The position numbers and the translations under genes were made by a program. From contig URQR01000002.1 of the NCBI GenBank assembly GCA_900550065.1, positions 1 through 33,285 on the forward strand: a stretch of DNA of 33,285 bases, in the 5' to 3' direction. Every line of letters begins with the position of its first letter. Within the stretch, counting starts at the first letter, position 1. Shown here piece after piece: positions 8,073 to 17,010 of the stretch. A model generated the notes under the pieces. That model saw nothing but the letters and a program-made list of their open reading frames with translations. It did no database searches and was not told where the DNA came from. Source of the DNA: an uncultured Eubacteriales bacterium (GTDB lineage Bacteria; Bacillota; Clostridia; UBA1381; UMGS1253).

Positions 8073-8771
8073 ATGCCACTGTACTACCCGTTTTTTGACA
8101 ATACGTATCTTGTTTTTGTGCTGATTCCGGTGCTTGTCTCGATTTGGGCGAGTGCGAGGGTTAATTCGACGTTTAAAAAATATTCCGATTACCGCAACGC
8201 GAGGAATCTGACTGCGGCGGAGGTGACGCGTATGATTCTCGACCGAAACGGGCAGCAGAACGTGCACATAGAGCGTGTGGGCGGCAGCTTGACCGACCAT
8301 TACGACCCGCGCGACAATACAATCCGCCTGTCGGAGAGCGTATACGACTCGACCTCCTGCGCAGCGATTGGCGTTGCGGCGCACGAGGCGGGCCATGCCG
8401 CACAGCACGCGAAGGGCTATGTGCCGATCAAAATCCGCAATGCGCTCGTGCCGGTGGCGAATTTTGCCTCGCGGCTGGCGGTGCCGCTCGTTTTGCTCGG
8501 CTTTATCATGGAGCTTGGCGGCTTGGTCGACTTTGCGATTATCTTGTATGGCGCGGTCGTGCTCTTTTCGCTGATTACCCTGCCGGTGGAATTTGATGCG
8601 AGCCGGCGCGCGGTCGTGACGCTCGACGAGTATGGAATTTTATCAACAGAAGAAAACGCGGCGGCGAAAAAAGTGCTCCGTGCGGCGGCGATGACGTATG
8701 TTGCGTCGATGCTGGTAGCGCTCGGCAGCTTTTTACGGATTTTGACGCTGTTTGGAAGAAGACGGGACTAA
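8073..8771 (+). CDS. Membrane zinc metallopeptidase, YugP family
   Basis: A 232-residue product with a likely membrane segment near the N-terminus (about residues 7-25), a zinc-binding HEAGHAAQH motif at about residues 104-112, and hydrophobic segments at about 130-170 and 205-222. This is the layout of the Zn_peptidase_2/YugP family. Its substrate is not known. It starts four bases after the fmt stop with AGGGAGGAAT upstream and ends four bases before rsmB. Its presence between fmt and rsmB is common in Clostridia but not in Bacillus. Confidence 0.88.
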   Translation: MPLYYPFFDNTYLVFVLIPVLVSIWASARVNSTFKKYSDYRNARNLTAAEVTRMILDRNGQQNVHIERVGGSLTDHYDPRDNTIRLSESVYDSTSCAAIGVAAHEAGHAAQHAKGYVPIKIRNALVPVANFASRLAVPLVLLGFIMELGGLVDFAIILYGAVVLFSLITLPVEFDASRRAVVTLDEYGILSTEENAAAKKVLRAAAMTYVASMLVALGSFLRILTLFGRRRD

Positions 8772-8774
8772 ACG

Positions 8775-10115
8775 ATGGAGCAGAAAACAGGCGGCGCGCG
8801 CGTTTGCGCGCTGAAAATACTATATAAAATTGAACAAGAGGGAGCGTTTGCGAATATTGCGCTCAAGGAGGCGCCCGGACTGCGGGCATTGTCCGCACCG
8901 GACAGAGGCCTTGTGACGACGCTCGTGTACGGCTGTGTGCGCTATAAACGCTATCTTGACTATATTATCACGCAGTTTTCGAGCGTGAAGCTTAAAAAGC
9001 TTTCGCCATATGTACTGCTTTTGCTGCGTATGGGGACGTACCAGATTATGAAGCTTGACCGTGTGCCGGACAGGGCGGCGGTCGACGAATGTGTGAAGTT
9101 AGCGGGAAAGTACGCCTACCGTTCAAAGGGATTTGTGAACGCGGTTCTGCGCAAGATAGCGGCGCAAAAGCAGCAGATTCGGCTGCCGGAGGAAACGGCA
9201 CAGCGGCTTGGCGTGCAGTATTCCTACCCAGACGAAATTGTATCGGCGTGGCTTGACGCGTATGGTGCGGCTTTTACAGAAGAGCTGCTCGCGGCGGGGA
9301 ATGAGAGCGCGCCGCTCACGGTGCGGGTCAACACGCTGAAAACGGACGAGACGTCGTTAACGGAGCGCCTAAAGACAGAGGGTGTCCATGTAGAAAACGC
9401 GAACGTGGCGGGTATGCTTTCGCTGGGCGGAACAGAAATTCCTGCGCTCGAAAGCTACCGTGCGGGTCTGTTTACGCCGCAGGGGATGGCCTCCTATTTG
9501 GCGGGGGCGGTGCTTGCGCCGCGGCCGGGGGACACAGTTTTGGATTTGTGCGCCGCGCCGGGCGGCAAAAGCACGCACCTTGCGGAGTTGATGCAAAATA
9601 AAGGAAACGTATATGCGTTCGATATCCACGCACATAAAATTGCGCTGATTGAACAAAATGCGGCCCGCCTTGGCATCAATATCATCACGGCGGCACAGGC
9701 CGACGCTTCCGTGCCGATGGAGCGGTTTTTCGGCTGTGCGGACGCGGTTTTGGCGGACGTGCCGTGTAGCGGTCTTGGTATTATCCGCAAAAAGCCGGAC
9801 ATCAAGTGGGGCTTTGACGCGGCGGGACAGGACGCGCTCGCGGAGCTGCAATATCGGATTTTGTCGGCGGCGGGGCGGTATGTAAAGGCAGGCGGTACGC
9901 TCGTGTACAGCACATGTACGATTGCAGAAAAGGAAAACAACGCGGTTGTGGAGCGGTTTCTGCGCGAAAACGGCGATTTTGCGCTGGACGGCTTTGCGGA
10001 CGTACTGCCGGATAAAATGCAAAAGACGACCGCAAAGGACGGATATATACAGTTTTTCCCGCATACGGACGGGATTGACGGGTTTTTTATTTGCAGGATG
10101 AAGCGGAAAAGCTGA
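8775..10115 (+). CDS. rsmB: 16S rRNA m5C967 methyltransferase RsmB
   Basis: A 446-residue product with an N-terminal NusB-like RNA-binding domain (about 1-140, VCALKILYKIEQEGAFAN) and a C-terminal SAM-dependent methyltransferase. Visible motifs are DLCAAPGGKSTHLAE (SAM binding), ADVPCSGLGIIRKKPDIKW with the release cysteine, and VYSTCTI with the catalytic cysteine. The length is normal. It lies directly between the YugP-like gene and rlmN, another rRNA-modifying enzyme. Confidence 0.95.
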   Translation: MEQKTGGARVCALKILYKIEQEGAFANIALKEAPGLRALSAPDRGLVTTLVYGCVRYKRYLDYIITQFSSVKLKKLSPYVLLLLRMGTYQIMKLDRVPDRAAVDECVKLAGKYAYRSKGFVNAVLRKIAAQKQQIRLPEETAQRLGVQYSYPDEIVSAWLDAYGAAFTEELLAAGNESAPLTVRVNTLKTDETSLTERLKTEGVHVENANVAGMLSLGGTEIPALESYRAGLFTPQGMASYLAGAVLAPRPGDTVLDLCAAPGGKSTHLAELMQNKGNVYAFDIHAHKIALIEQNAARLGINIITAAQADASVPMERFFGCADAVLADVPCSGLGIIRKKPDIKWGFDAAGQDALAELQYRILSAAGRYVKAGGTLVYSTCTIAEKENNAVVERFLRENGDFALDGFADVLPDKMQKTTAKDGYIQFFPHTDGIDGFFICRMKRKS

Positions 10116-10125
10116 GGGGAGTACA

Positions 10126-11163
10126 ATGGATAAAACAACGGGCCTGCCCGATTTGAGAAGCTTTACATATGAAGAGCTCGAGACGTTTCTGACCGGAATC
10201 GGAGAAAAGCGGTTTCGCGCCGGACAGGTGTTTGCGTGGCTGAGCAAGGGAGTACAGGACTTTGACGAAATGACGAATTTATCGAAGCAGCTGCGCGAGA
10301 AGCTGTCTGCTGTTTCGACGCTGAGCCGGGCGCATATCGAGGAAAAGTATATCTCAAAGATAGACGGAACAGTTAAATATTTAATCGGACTCGGCGACGG
10401 CGAGTGTGTCGAAACGGTTGTTATGCGCTACCACCACGGCGTCACGGTCTGTATTTCGTCGCAGGTGGGCTGTGCGATGGGGTGCGGCTTTTGTGCCTCG
10501 ACCATAGGCGGAAAAAAGCGCGACCTTCTGGCGGGGGAAATTCTTTTGCAGGTGATTTTAGCACAGGCCGACATTGGCGAGCGGATTTCTAATATTGTAA
10601 TGATGGGCATCGGCGAGCCACTCGACAATTTTGAGAATGTGCGCCGGTTTTTAATCAATGTCGGCGATGCGCGCGGCCTGAATATCGGTTACCGGCACAT
10701 TTCGCTGTCGACGTGCGGCTTGGTCGACGGGATTGATAAATTGGCAGAGTTAAACCTCCCGATTACGCTGTCGATTTCGCTGCACGCCCCGAATGACGAG
10801 ATTCGCAGCAAAACAATGCCAATCAACCGGCGTTACCCGATTGCGTCGCTTTTGGCTGCGTGCCGGCGGTATCAAGCGGTGACGACGCGGCGTATCTCGT
10901 TTGAATATGCGATGATTGACGGCGTAAACGACAGCGCGGCGGACGCGGCGCAGCTTGCGTCGATTTTAAAGGGGCTTTTGTGCCACGTTAACCTGATTCC
11001 GGTCAACAATGTGGCGGAGCGTGATTACGTAAAAAGTAGCCCCGCCGCGATTGAGACATTTATAAAAATTTTGGAAAAAGCGGGGATTACCGCGACGGTG
11101 CGCCGTTCGCTGGGGGCGGATATTTCGGCTTCCTGTGGACAATTGCGTCAAAAGCGGTTATAA
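10126..11163 (+). CDS. rlmN: Dual-specificity RNA methyltransferase RlmN
   Basis: Radical-SAM enzyme making m2A2503 in 23S rRNA and m2A37 in some tRNAs. The 345-residue product has the cluster-binding CAMGCGFC at about residues 116-123, GIGEPLDN for SAM binding, HISLSTCG, and a conserved cysteine near the C-terminus in GADISASCGQL used for the covalent methyl transfer intermediate. The length fits. ATG at 10126 follows GAGGGGAG. Confidence 0.96.
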   Translation: MDKTTGLPDLRSFTYEELETFLTGIGEKRFRAGQVFAWLSKGVQDFDEMTNLSKQLREKLSAVSTLSRAHIEEKYISKIDGTVKYLIGLGDGECVETVVMRYHHGVTVCISSQVGCAMGCGFCASTIGGKKRDLLAGEILLQVILAQADIGERISNIVMMGIGEPLDNFENVRRFLINVGDARGLNIGYRHISLSTCGLVDGIDKLAELNLPITLSISLHAPNDEIRSKTMPINRRYPIASLLAACRRYQAVTTRRISFEYAMIDGVNDSAADAAQLASILKGLLCHVNLIPVNNVAERDYVKSSPAAIETFIKILEKAGITATVRRSLGADISASCGQLRQKRL

Positions 11164-11167
11164 TATA

Positions 11168-11186
11168 CTTGAGCTAAAAGCTCAAG
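11168..11186 (+). repeat. Palindrome after rlmN
   Basis: CTTGAGCT-aaa-AGCTCAAG is a perfect 8-bp stem four bases after the rlmN stop, with no T-run. It resembles the palindromes after yicC and priA in position but not in sequence. The rest of the 147-bp gap to the phosphatase gene holds GCCCG-gga-CGGGC at 11280-11292, just before the ribosome binding site. Confidence 0.5.
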
Positions 11187-11310
11187 CTTGTGCGCTAAGA
11201 CATGGTATGATGCAGAAAACGGTTTCTAACTATTTTGTAATTGTCATATTATTTAAAGGTTAAGAGACGGACAACACCAGCCCGGGACGGGCAGTTAGGA
11301 GGGGGCGCCG

Positions 11311-12066
11311 TTGGTTTTTGAACATAAGAGCGACGTGGGGCGGCTGCGCGAGGAAAACCAAGACAGCTGTGACGCGTTTTGCATTGGAGATACGTTCTTT
11401 GGCGTTGTTGCGGACGGTATGGGCGGCTATAAGGGCGGCAGTATTGCGAGCAGTATCGCCGTTGGGGCTGTGCGGCAAAGGATTGAGGCCGAATACGATG
11501 AGCAAATGCGAGAAAGCGAGCTTTTGTCCTTGCTGCAATCGTGTTTTGTGTCGGCAAACAGTGACATTTTGCAGCGTTCCATAAAGGACGCGGAGCTGAG
11601 CGGCATGGGGACGACGATGGTGCTTGCCGCCGTGCGGCAGGGCCGCGCGCTGGCGCTCAATGTCGGCGACAGCCGTGCATATTTTGTGAGCGGCGGCGAA
11701 ATACGCCAGCTTACAAAGGATCAATCCTATGTACAGCACCTTGTTGACATCGGCGAAATTACGCCGCAGGAGGCGCTTAAGCACCCGCAAAGGAATATTA
11801 TTATGCAGGCGGTCGGCGTATCGACGGCTGTGTCGCCGGATGTATATACGTTTGACTACAATGGAGAAACGCTTCTGCTTTGCTCCGACGGGCTGACCAA
11901 TATGGTGTCTGACGATGCGATTGCAGCGGTTTGCGGGCAGGCGGATTCATGCGAAGAGAAGGTAAGGCGCCTGATTGGTATGGCGAATGAGGCGGGCGGC
12001 ACGGACAATATATCGGTCGTGCTTTTGCAGTACAATTCTAAAAGCGCAGGTGATAAGCATGAGTGA
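11311..12066 (+). CDS. prpC: PP2C-type Ser/Thr protein phosphatase
   Basis: Reverses phosphorylation by the adjacent PASTA kinase. The 251-residue product starts VFEHKSDVGRLREENQDSC, with the first metal-binding acidic motif, and continues VADGMGGYKGG, LNVGDSRAYFV, LTKDQSYVQHLV, LCSDGLTNMV and GGTDNISVVLL, the ordered PP2C motifs. The start is TTG at 11311 after AGGAGGGGG. The last 8 bases overlap prkC, a conserved coupling of phosphatase and kinase. Confidence 0.95.
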   Translation: MVFEHKSDVGRLREENQDSCDAFCIGDTFFGVVADGMGGYKGGSIASSIAVGAVRQRIEAEYDEQMRESELLSLLQSCFVSANSDILQRSIKDAELSGMGTTMVLAAVRQGRALALNVGDSRAYFVSGGEIRQLTKDQSYVQHLVDIGEITPQEALKHPQRNIIMQAVGVSTAVSPDVYTFDYNGETLLLCSDGLTNMVSDDAIAAVCGQADSCEEKVRRLIGMANEAGGTDNISVVLLQYNSKSAGDKHE

Positions 12067-14029
12067 ATTTATACAGATCGGCTCGCTGCTGGGCGGGCGG
12101 TATGAAATCATTGAAAAGATTGGCGCGGGCGGTATGGCGGAGGTTTATAAGGCGCGCTGCCGCCTGCTAAATCGCTATGTTGCGATTAAGGCGCTTAAGC
12201 CGGAATATGCGGGCGATGCGGAGTTTCTGAAACGGTTTGAAATCGAAGCACAGGCGGCGGCGAGCCTGTCGCACCCGAACATCGTGTCGGTGTATGACGT
12301 GGGCTATGACGCAGGCCGTCACTATATTGTGATGGAGCTTGTCGAGGGCGTGACGCTTAAGGGCTATATTGCAAAGAAGGGGGCGCTCCCGTGGCGGGAA
12401 GCGGCCGGCTTTGCTGCACAAATTTGCTCCGCGCTCGAATGTGCGCACAAAAAACGAATTATTCACCGCGACATCAAGCCGCACAATATTATTATCACGC
12501 CGGAAGGCGTCGCGAAGGTGACCGATTTTGGTATTGCGCGGGCGGCCAGCTCGACGACGATGGTCGCCGACGGCTCTGTCATGGGGTCGGCGCATTATCT
12601 TTCGCCGGAGCAGGCGCGCGGCGGCTATACAGACGAAAAATCCGATATTTATTCAGCCGGTGTGACGCTGTATGAAATGCTGACGGGGCGCGTACCGTAT
12701 GAGGCGGACAGCCCGGTGTCCGTCGCGATGATGCATGTGTCGGGCGATCTGGTTCAGCCGCGTATCATCAATCCGGACATTCCGGAGGATATGGAAAAGA
12801 TTGTACTTAAAGCAATGAGTAAGGAGCAGTCCTTGCGCTATGCAAGTGCGGAGGATATGCTCTATGACATCAATGCGGTGCTGTCGAACCGCGCAATCGC
12901 GCCCGCGCCGGAGCCGACGCAGGTGATGGAGGGGCGTGCCCGTGAGGGAGCGCGCCGCAGAGGGGCGCAGGCCGCGTCCGACACGGCGCATCAAGCAAAA
13001 AACAAATCAAAAGGGAAAAAGGACAAACAGCCGCTTACAAAGAGTGAGAAGCGGATGGTGTGGCTTGCAGTTGCGGCGGCGGTCGTTTTGATTGGGATTG
13101 TCGGCGTTGTCTGCATGTCGTGGTTTGGCGTGTTCGGTGCGTGGCAGTGGGACGAAACGGTTGTGCCGGAAATTGAGGGTAAAACGCTGGAGGAAGCGAC
13201 GAAGCTGCTAAAGGATGCAAAGTTAGAGATTGACATTGACGAGGAGATTGCGTCGACCCAGTACGAAAAGGACACGATTATTTCGCAGGAGCCGGCTGCG
13301 GGCCGGACTGTAAAAAAAGGCGTCAAAGTGCGCGTCAAGGTCAGCACAGGGATCGGCGACAAGATTTCGATTCCAAATGTTGTAAACTATGAAAAAGAAA
13401 ACGCGAAATCCACGCTGGAAAAGTCGGGCTTTGTAGTCGTGTTTACAGAAGAGGAAAGCGATACTGTGCCGGAAAATACAGTTATACGGCAGTCACCGGC
13501 CGCGGGGACAGAGGCCAAGAGCGGCGATACGGTGCGGCTGTATGTCAGCGGGAAGGCGGCGAGCGAAAAGGTGCCGGTGCCGAACGTAATCGGCAAGTCG
13601 CTCGCACAGGCAAAAAATGATATAGAGGCGGCGGGCCTTGTTGTAGGCAATGTCGCCGAGCAGGAGTCCGAGCAGGCGGTCGGGACAGTGATCCGGCAGA
13701 GCCCGTCGGGCGGCATGGCAGATAAAAAGAGCGCAGTCGCGCTTACGGTAAGCAAGGGGCAGAAGGCGACACCGACACCAACGCCGAATACACCAACGCC
13801 GCCTCCACCGTCCGAGGAGCCGCAAAAGGTGAAGACGATTAGCCTGCCTGTGCCTCAGAACAAAGAATCGACCCAAATTCGCGTTGTCGCCAATGGGACG
13901 ACAATCCATGATGCGCTTCACCACAAGAGCGAGGTCAGCTTCGATTTGCGCGTGACGGGCCGCAATACGGCGACGCTGGAAATTTATCACGACGGCACGC
14001 TTGTAGGAACGCAGACGGTGAATTTTTAA
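12059..14029 (+). CDS. prkC: PASTA-domain Ser/Thr protein kinase PrkC/StkP type
   Basis: A 656-residue membrane kinase that senses cell wall precursors or muropeptides. The cytoplasmic kinase domain (about 13-280) has GAGGMAEVYKA, HRDIKPHN with the catalytic Asp at about 138, DFG at about 156 and SPEQARG. A basic linker leads to one membrane helix (about 333-355). Outside are three PASTA repeats (about 369-430, 437-503, 505-572), a Thr/Pro linker (TPTPTPNTPTPPPPS) and a further approximately 60-residue beta-rich-looking domain. The start is ATG 12059, overlapping prpC; an upstream in-frame extension has no family similarity. Likely targets include division proteins encoded downstream, by analogy. 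Confidence 0.95.
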   Translation: MSEFIQIGSLLGGRYEIIEKIGAGGMAEVYKARCRLLNRYVAIKALKPEYAGDAEFLKRFEIEAQAAASLSHPNIVSVYDVGYDAGRHYIVMELVEGVTLKGYIAKKGALPWREAAGFAAQICSALECAHKKRIIHRDIKPHNIIITPEGVAKVTDFGIARAASSTTMVADGSVMGSAHYLSPEQARGGYTDEKSDIYSAGVTLYEMLTGRVPYEADSPVSVAMMHVSGDLVQPRIINPDIPEDMEKIVLKAMSKEQSLRYASAEDMLYDINAVLSNRAIAPAPEPTQVMEGRAREGARRRGAQAASDTAHQAKNKSKGKKDKQPLTKSEKRMVWLAVAAAVVLIGIVGVVCMSWFGVFGAWQWDETVVPEIEGKTLEEATKLLKDAKLEIDIDEEIASTQYEKDTIISQEPAAGRTVKKGVKVRVKVSTGIGDKISIPNVVNYEKENAKSTLEKSGFVVVFTEEESDTVPENTVIRQSPAAGTEAKSGDTVRLYVSGKAASEKVPVPNVIGKSLAQAKNDIEAAGLVVGNVAEQESEQAVGTVIRQSPSGGMADKKSAVALTVSKGQKATPTPTPNTPTPPPPSEEPQKVKTISLPVPQNKESTQIRVVANGTTIHDALHHKSEVSFDLRVTGRNTATLEIYHDGTLVGTQTVNF

Positions 14030-14031
14030 GA

Positions 14032-14910
14032 GTGGGGGGTCTTGGTCTGACTGGCGTAATTATAAAGGGAATCGGCGGCTTTTACTATGTAAAGGCCGAA
14101 GATGAGATTTTTGAATGTAAGGCGCGGGGCCGGTTTCGTAAGGAGGGCCTTGTGCCAATGGTGGGCGATACGGTAAGTATAAGCGTCAAAAACGGCAAGG
14201 GGAGTATTGACGAAATTTTGCCGCGTACAACGATGCTGATTCGGCCCGCGGTCGCCAATATCGACCAGCTTGTGGTTGTTGTCGCGCTCCGCTCGCCCGA
14301 GCCGCACGCTGCCCTGATTGACCATTTTTTGATTCTCGGCGAGCATAGCGGTATTGAAACGGTGCTATGCTTTAATAAAGCGGACTTACCGCATACACAG
14401 GAGCTTGTGGACATCTATCGAAACGCCGGTTACCGCGTCGTTTTGACGAGCGTGGAAACAGGCGAGGGCGTCGAGGAGCTAAAAAGCTTGTTAAAGGGTA
14501 AAATTACCGCGTTTGCGGGGAATTCCGGCGTCGGAAAGTCGAGCCTTCTAAACGCGCTTGGTGCGCCGGAGGGATTGGAGACCGGGCGCGTCAGCGAGAA
14601 AATCCAGCGTGGACGGCATACGACGCGCCATGTTGAGCTGATTGAGCTGGACGGCTGCGCGCTGGCGCTCGATACGCCGGGGTTTTCGAGCTTTGAGATG
14701 CCTGCGGTGAAAGCGGAAGAGCTGCAAGATTATTTTATCGAATTTGCGTCGTATATTGGGGGCTGCAAATTCCGCGGCTGCGCGCACATCAGTGAGCCGG
14801 GCTGCGCGGTGTTAGAGGCCGTAGCGCAGGGCAAGGTGTCGAAGCTGCGCCATAATAGCTACAAAGAGCTGTATCAGGAATTAAAGAAAGTGAAAGAATG
14901 GGAAACATGA
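14032..14910 (+). CDS. rsgA: Ribosome small subunit GTPase RsgA
   Basis: Circularly permuted GTPase acting in late 30S maturation. After an OB-fold domain (GVIIKGIGGFYYV) the G motifs appear in permuted order: NKAD (G4, about 115-118), GNSGVGKSS (G1, about 163-171), DTPG (G3, about 214-217). A zinc-binding C-terminus follows (GCKFRGCAHISEPGCAV). 292 residues is normal. The exact start is unsure: GTG at 14032 has a weak ribosome binding site, while the run of six Gs at 14035-14040 would better serve a CTG at 14047. Confidence 0.92.
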   Translation: MGGLGLTGVIIKGIGGFYYVKAEDEIFECKARGRFRKEGLVPMVGDTVSISVKNGKGSIDEILPRTTMLIRPAVANIDQLVVVVALRSPEPHAALIDHFLILGEHSGIETVLCFNKADLPHTQELVDIYRNAGYRVVLTSVETGEGVEELKSLLKGKITAFAGNSGVGKSSLLNALGAPEGLETGRVSEKIQRGRHTTRHVELIELDGCALALDTPGFSSFEMPAVKAEELQDYFIEFASYIGGCKFRGCAHISEPGCAVLEAVAQGKVSKLRHNSYKELYQELKKVKEWET

Positions 14911-14941
14911 GGTGTTTTTCAGACGGAAGGGACGAAAACAG

Positions 14942-15616
14942 ATGATTAAAATTGCGCCTTCTATCTTATCGGCTGACTTTTCGCGGCTGGGGGAGCAAAT
15001 TGACGCGGTGGCGCGCGGCGGCGCGCAGTATCTTCACATTGACGTCATGGACGGTATGTTTGTGCCGAATCTTACGATTGGGCCTGTAGTAATTGAAAGT
15101 ATCCGGAGGGAAAGCAACCTTATTTTTGATGTGCATTTGATGATTGAACGGCCGGAGCGCTACATTGACGCGTTTGCGGCGGCGGGCGCGGATATTATTA
15201 CCGTACATAGCGAGGCGACGGACGATTTGAAAGGGTGTATTGCACAAATTAAGCAATGCGGAAAGCGTGCCGGTGTGTCAATTAAGCCGGCGACGCCGGT
15301 CAGCGCAATCGCTGATGTTTTGCACTGTGTGGACATGGTGCTCGTCATGTCGGTGGAGCCGGGCTTTGGCGGGCAGGGCTATCTGCCGCAGGCGGACGGC
15401 AAGCTGCGCGAGCTGCGCGGACAGATTCGTCCGGGGACGGATTTGTCGGTCGACGGCGGTGTGAAGCTTGATAACCTTGCCCACGTAATTGAAATGGGGG
15501 CGAACACGGTCGTTGCCGGCAGCGCGGTGTTTGGTGCGGCGGATGTCTGTGCGCAAACGGCGGCGTTTGTGTCGCTGGCACAGCAGACGGAGGAGGCGCT
15601 TGTATGCGGGCGGTGA
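14942..15616 (+). CDS. rpe: Ribulose-phosphate 3-epimerase
   Basis: Interconverts ribulose 5-phosphate and xylulose 5-phosphate in the pentose phosphate pathway. The 224-residue TIM barrel begins MIKIAPSILSADFSRLG, then HIDVMDGMFVPNLTIGP, FDVHLMIERPERYI, VMSVEPGFGGQ and SVDGGVKLDNL, covering the metal and phosphate-binding motifs. ATG 14942 is the family start, with GGAAGGG upstream; the ten extra codons back to 14912 are not conserved. It overlaps thiN by 13 bases. Confidence 0.95.
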   Translation: MIKIAPSILSADFSRLGEQIDAVARGGAQYLHIDVMDGMFVPNLTIGPVVIESIRRESNLIFDVHLMIERPERYIDAFAAAGADIITVHSEATDDLKGCIAQIKQCGKRAGVSIKPATPVSAIADVLHCVDMVLVMSVEPGFGGQGYLPQADGKLRELRGQIRPGTDLSVDGGVKLDNLAHVIEMGANTVVAGSAVFGAADVCAQTAAFVSLAQQTEEALVCGR

Positions 15617-16218
15617 TTTTTTGCGGCGGCGAAATTGTGGACTATGACCGCGTCCGCGCACGGATTCGGCAGGGCGATATGCTGATATGTGCCGACTCAG
15701 GTTACAGACATGCCAAAATTATGGGGCTTCGTCCCGATATTGTACTGGGTGACTTTGACTCCTATGAAAAAGCGGCAGTTGACTGTGACCATGTGTTGAC
15801 ATATCCGGCGAAAAAAGATTACACCGACAGCGAAATTGCGGCCCGGTATGCCCTTGAACATGGATGTGACGATATTTTACTGCTTGGCGCGACAGGCGGC
15901 CGCCTCGACCATACGCTCGGCAATATCTATCTGCTTAAGCTAATTATGGAGCATGGCGCGGCGGGGGAGCTCTACGACGGTGTTACTGCCGTATGGCTGG
16001 CGAAGGGAACGATTTCCGTTTCCGGTAGTGTTGGAGATATTTTATCCGTAATTCCGTTTGCAGAGGCGGCGGATCTCACGACGAAGGGGCTTGCGTACCC
16101 GCTCATTCATCAGGGGCTTGCGGGCGCGAGCACGGGAGTCAGCAATGTGTTTGAAACGGAGCGTGTACGGCTCGACATCGGTGAGGGGAGAGCGCTTGTC
16201 GTCCATGTGGCACAGTAG
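15604..16218 (+). CDS. thiN: Thiamine pyrophosphokinase
   Basis: Converts thiamine to thiamine pyrophosphate, the cofactor of transketolase, with which the neighbouring Rpe shares a pathway. The 204-residue product shows ADSGYRHA, LGDFDS, the YPAKKDYTDSEIAARYA segment, LLGATGGRLDHTLGN and a C-terminal segment ending HQGLAGASTGVSNVF, all family marks. It starts inside the end of rpe and is the last gene of the housekeeping cluster, followed by a terminator. Confidence 0.94.
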   Translation: MRAVIFCGGEIVDYDRVRARIRQGDMLICADSGYRHAKIMGLRPDIVLGDFDSYEKAAVDCDHVLTYPAKKDYTDSEIAARYALEHGCDDILLLGATGGRLDHTLGNIYLLKLIMEHGAAGELYDGVTAVWLAKGTISVSGSVGDILSVIPFAEAADLTTKGLAYPLIHQGLAGASTGVSNVFETERVRLDIGEGRALVVHVAQ

Positions 16219-16267
16219 TGGAAAATAGAGGATAGATTGTAATATTTATGAATCAATTAGCTCGCTG

Positions 16268-16293
16268 GGAGGCAGATTTTGCCTTCTTTTTTT
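16268..16293 (+). terminator. Intrinsic terminator after thiN
   Basis: GGAGGCA-gattt-TGCCTTC (one G-T pair) is followed by TTTTTTT at 16287-16293. It separates the housekeeping cluster from the dcw cluster. The stretch 16294-16430 beyond it is AT-rich and shows no gene, and nothing else recognisable. Confidence 0.8.
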
Positions 16294-16430
16294 GTACCAA
16301 AAAATGCCTGAAAAGGGCGAAAAATAAGGCTGGTATCAAAGTTGCACAGCCGCGGAGTTAAAAAATTGTATACTATCACGAATTTGTAATGAAGATTTAA
16401 GATTTTTGAGAAAAAATTTTAAAAAAGGTA

Positions 16431-16459
16431 TTGAAAAACGTATGGAAATCGTGTAAAAT
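16431..16459 (+). promoter_or_regulatory. Upstream promoter of the dcw cluster
   Basis: TTGAAA (16431-16436) and TAAAAT (16454-16459) with a 17-bp spacer form a sigma-A type promoter about 100 bases before mraZ. Confidence 0.6.
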
Positions 16460-16476
16460 TTCACTTGTAAGGGATA

Positions 16477-16502
16477 AAAGTGTTATAAAGTGGTTGCAAG
16501 TG
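16477..16502 (+). promoter_or_regulatory. Probable MraZ operator: phased AAGTG boxes
   Basis: AAAGTG at 16477 and 16487 and CAAGTG at 16497 are spaced exactly 10 bp apart, each followed by T or G; a weaker AGAGTG follows at 16508. The MraZ box described in Mollicutes is a set of AAAGTG[T/G]N3 direct repeats, the same unit and period. They lie downstream of the first promoter and overlap the -35 of the second, fitting autorepression by MraZ. Confidence 0.7.
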
Positions 16503-16522
16503 GTTAAAGAGTGTGTTAAAAT
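16494..16522 (+). promoter_or_regulatory. Downstream promoter of the dcw cluster
   Basis: TTGCAA (16494-16499) and TAAAAT (16517-16522) with a 17-bp spacer. The -35 hexamer overlaps the third AAGTG box, so operator binding would block it. Confidence 0.55.
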
Positions 16523-16557
16523 ACTGTTACAACCCCTCATAAGGCGAGGTGAAACGC

Positions 16558-16998
16558 TTGTTCATTGGCGAGTACAGTCACAACATAGATGCGAAAGGAC
16601 GCATGATCCTGCCGGCCAAGTTCCGCAAAGGCGACTTGGGCGAGATTTTCTATGTCACGAAGGGGACGGAGCAGTGCCTGTTCGTGTATTCGCGCGAGGA
16701 ATGGGCGAAGTTTGAAGAAAAGCTTGCAAGCCTTCCGATTACTACCAACCCGCAGGCGGGCGCATTTATGCGGTTTTTCCTGTCCGGCGCGGCGGAGTGC
16801 GAGGTGGACAAGCTCGGACGAATTAATATCCCCGCGCATCTGCGTGAATATGCCCATCTTGAAAAGGACGTCAAGGTGCTGGGCGTACGAAGCAGGATTG
16901 AAATTTGGGATTCGGCGGCATGGAGCGAATACTGCGAGAAGGAAATCACGTTGGATCATGTGATTTCGAGCATGGGTTCCATCGGCATGGACTTTTAG
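16558..16998 (+). CDS. mraZ: Transcriptional regulator MraZ
   Basis: First gene of the dcw cluster and a DNA-binding ring-forming repressor of that cluster in species studied. The product has two SpoVT/AbrB-type halves: FIGEYSHNIDAKGRMILPAKFRKG and CEVDKLGRINIPAHLREYAHLEKDV. The start is taken as TTG at 16558, since the family begins M-F-x-G-E-Y and GGCGAGGTG lies just upstream; the GTG at 16549 is in frame but sits inside that site. This gives 146 residues. Three phased boxes upstream are its likely operator. Confidence 0.94.
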   Translation: MFIGEYSHNIDAKGRMILPAKFRKGDLGEIFYVTKGTEQCLFVYSREEWAKFEEKLASLPITTNPQAGAFMRFFLSGAAECEVDKLGRINIPAHLREYAHLEKDVKVLGVRSRIEIWDSAAWSEYCEKEITLDHVISSMGSIGMDF

Positions 16999-17010
16999 GC
17001 GGTGGGACAG

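Noticed and set aside
9369..10247. Minus-strand open frame opposite rsmB (292 codons)
   Set aside because: Shadow of rsmB: Arg/His-rich, no recognisable motif and no suitable gene context; the plus strand has all RsmB motifs.
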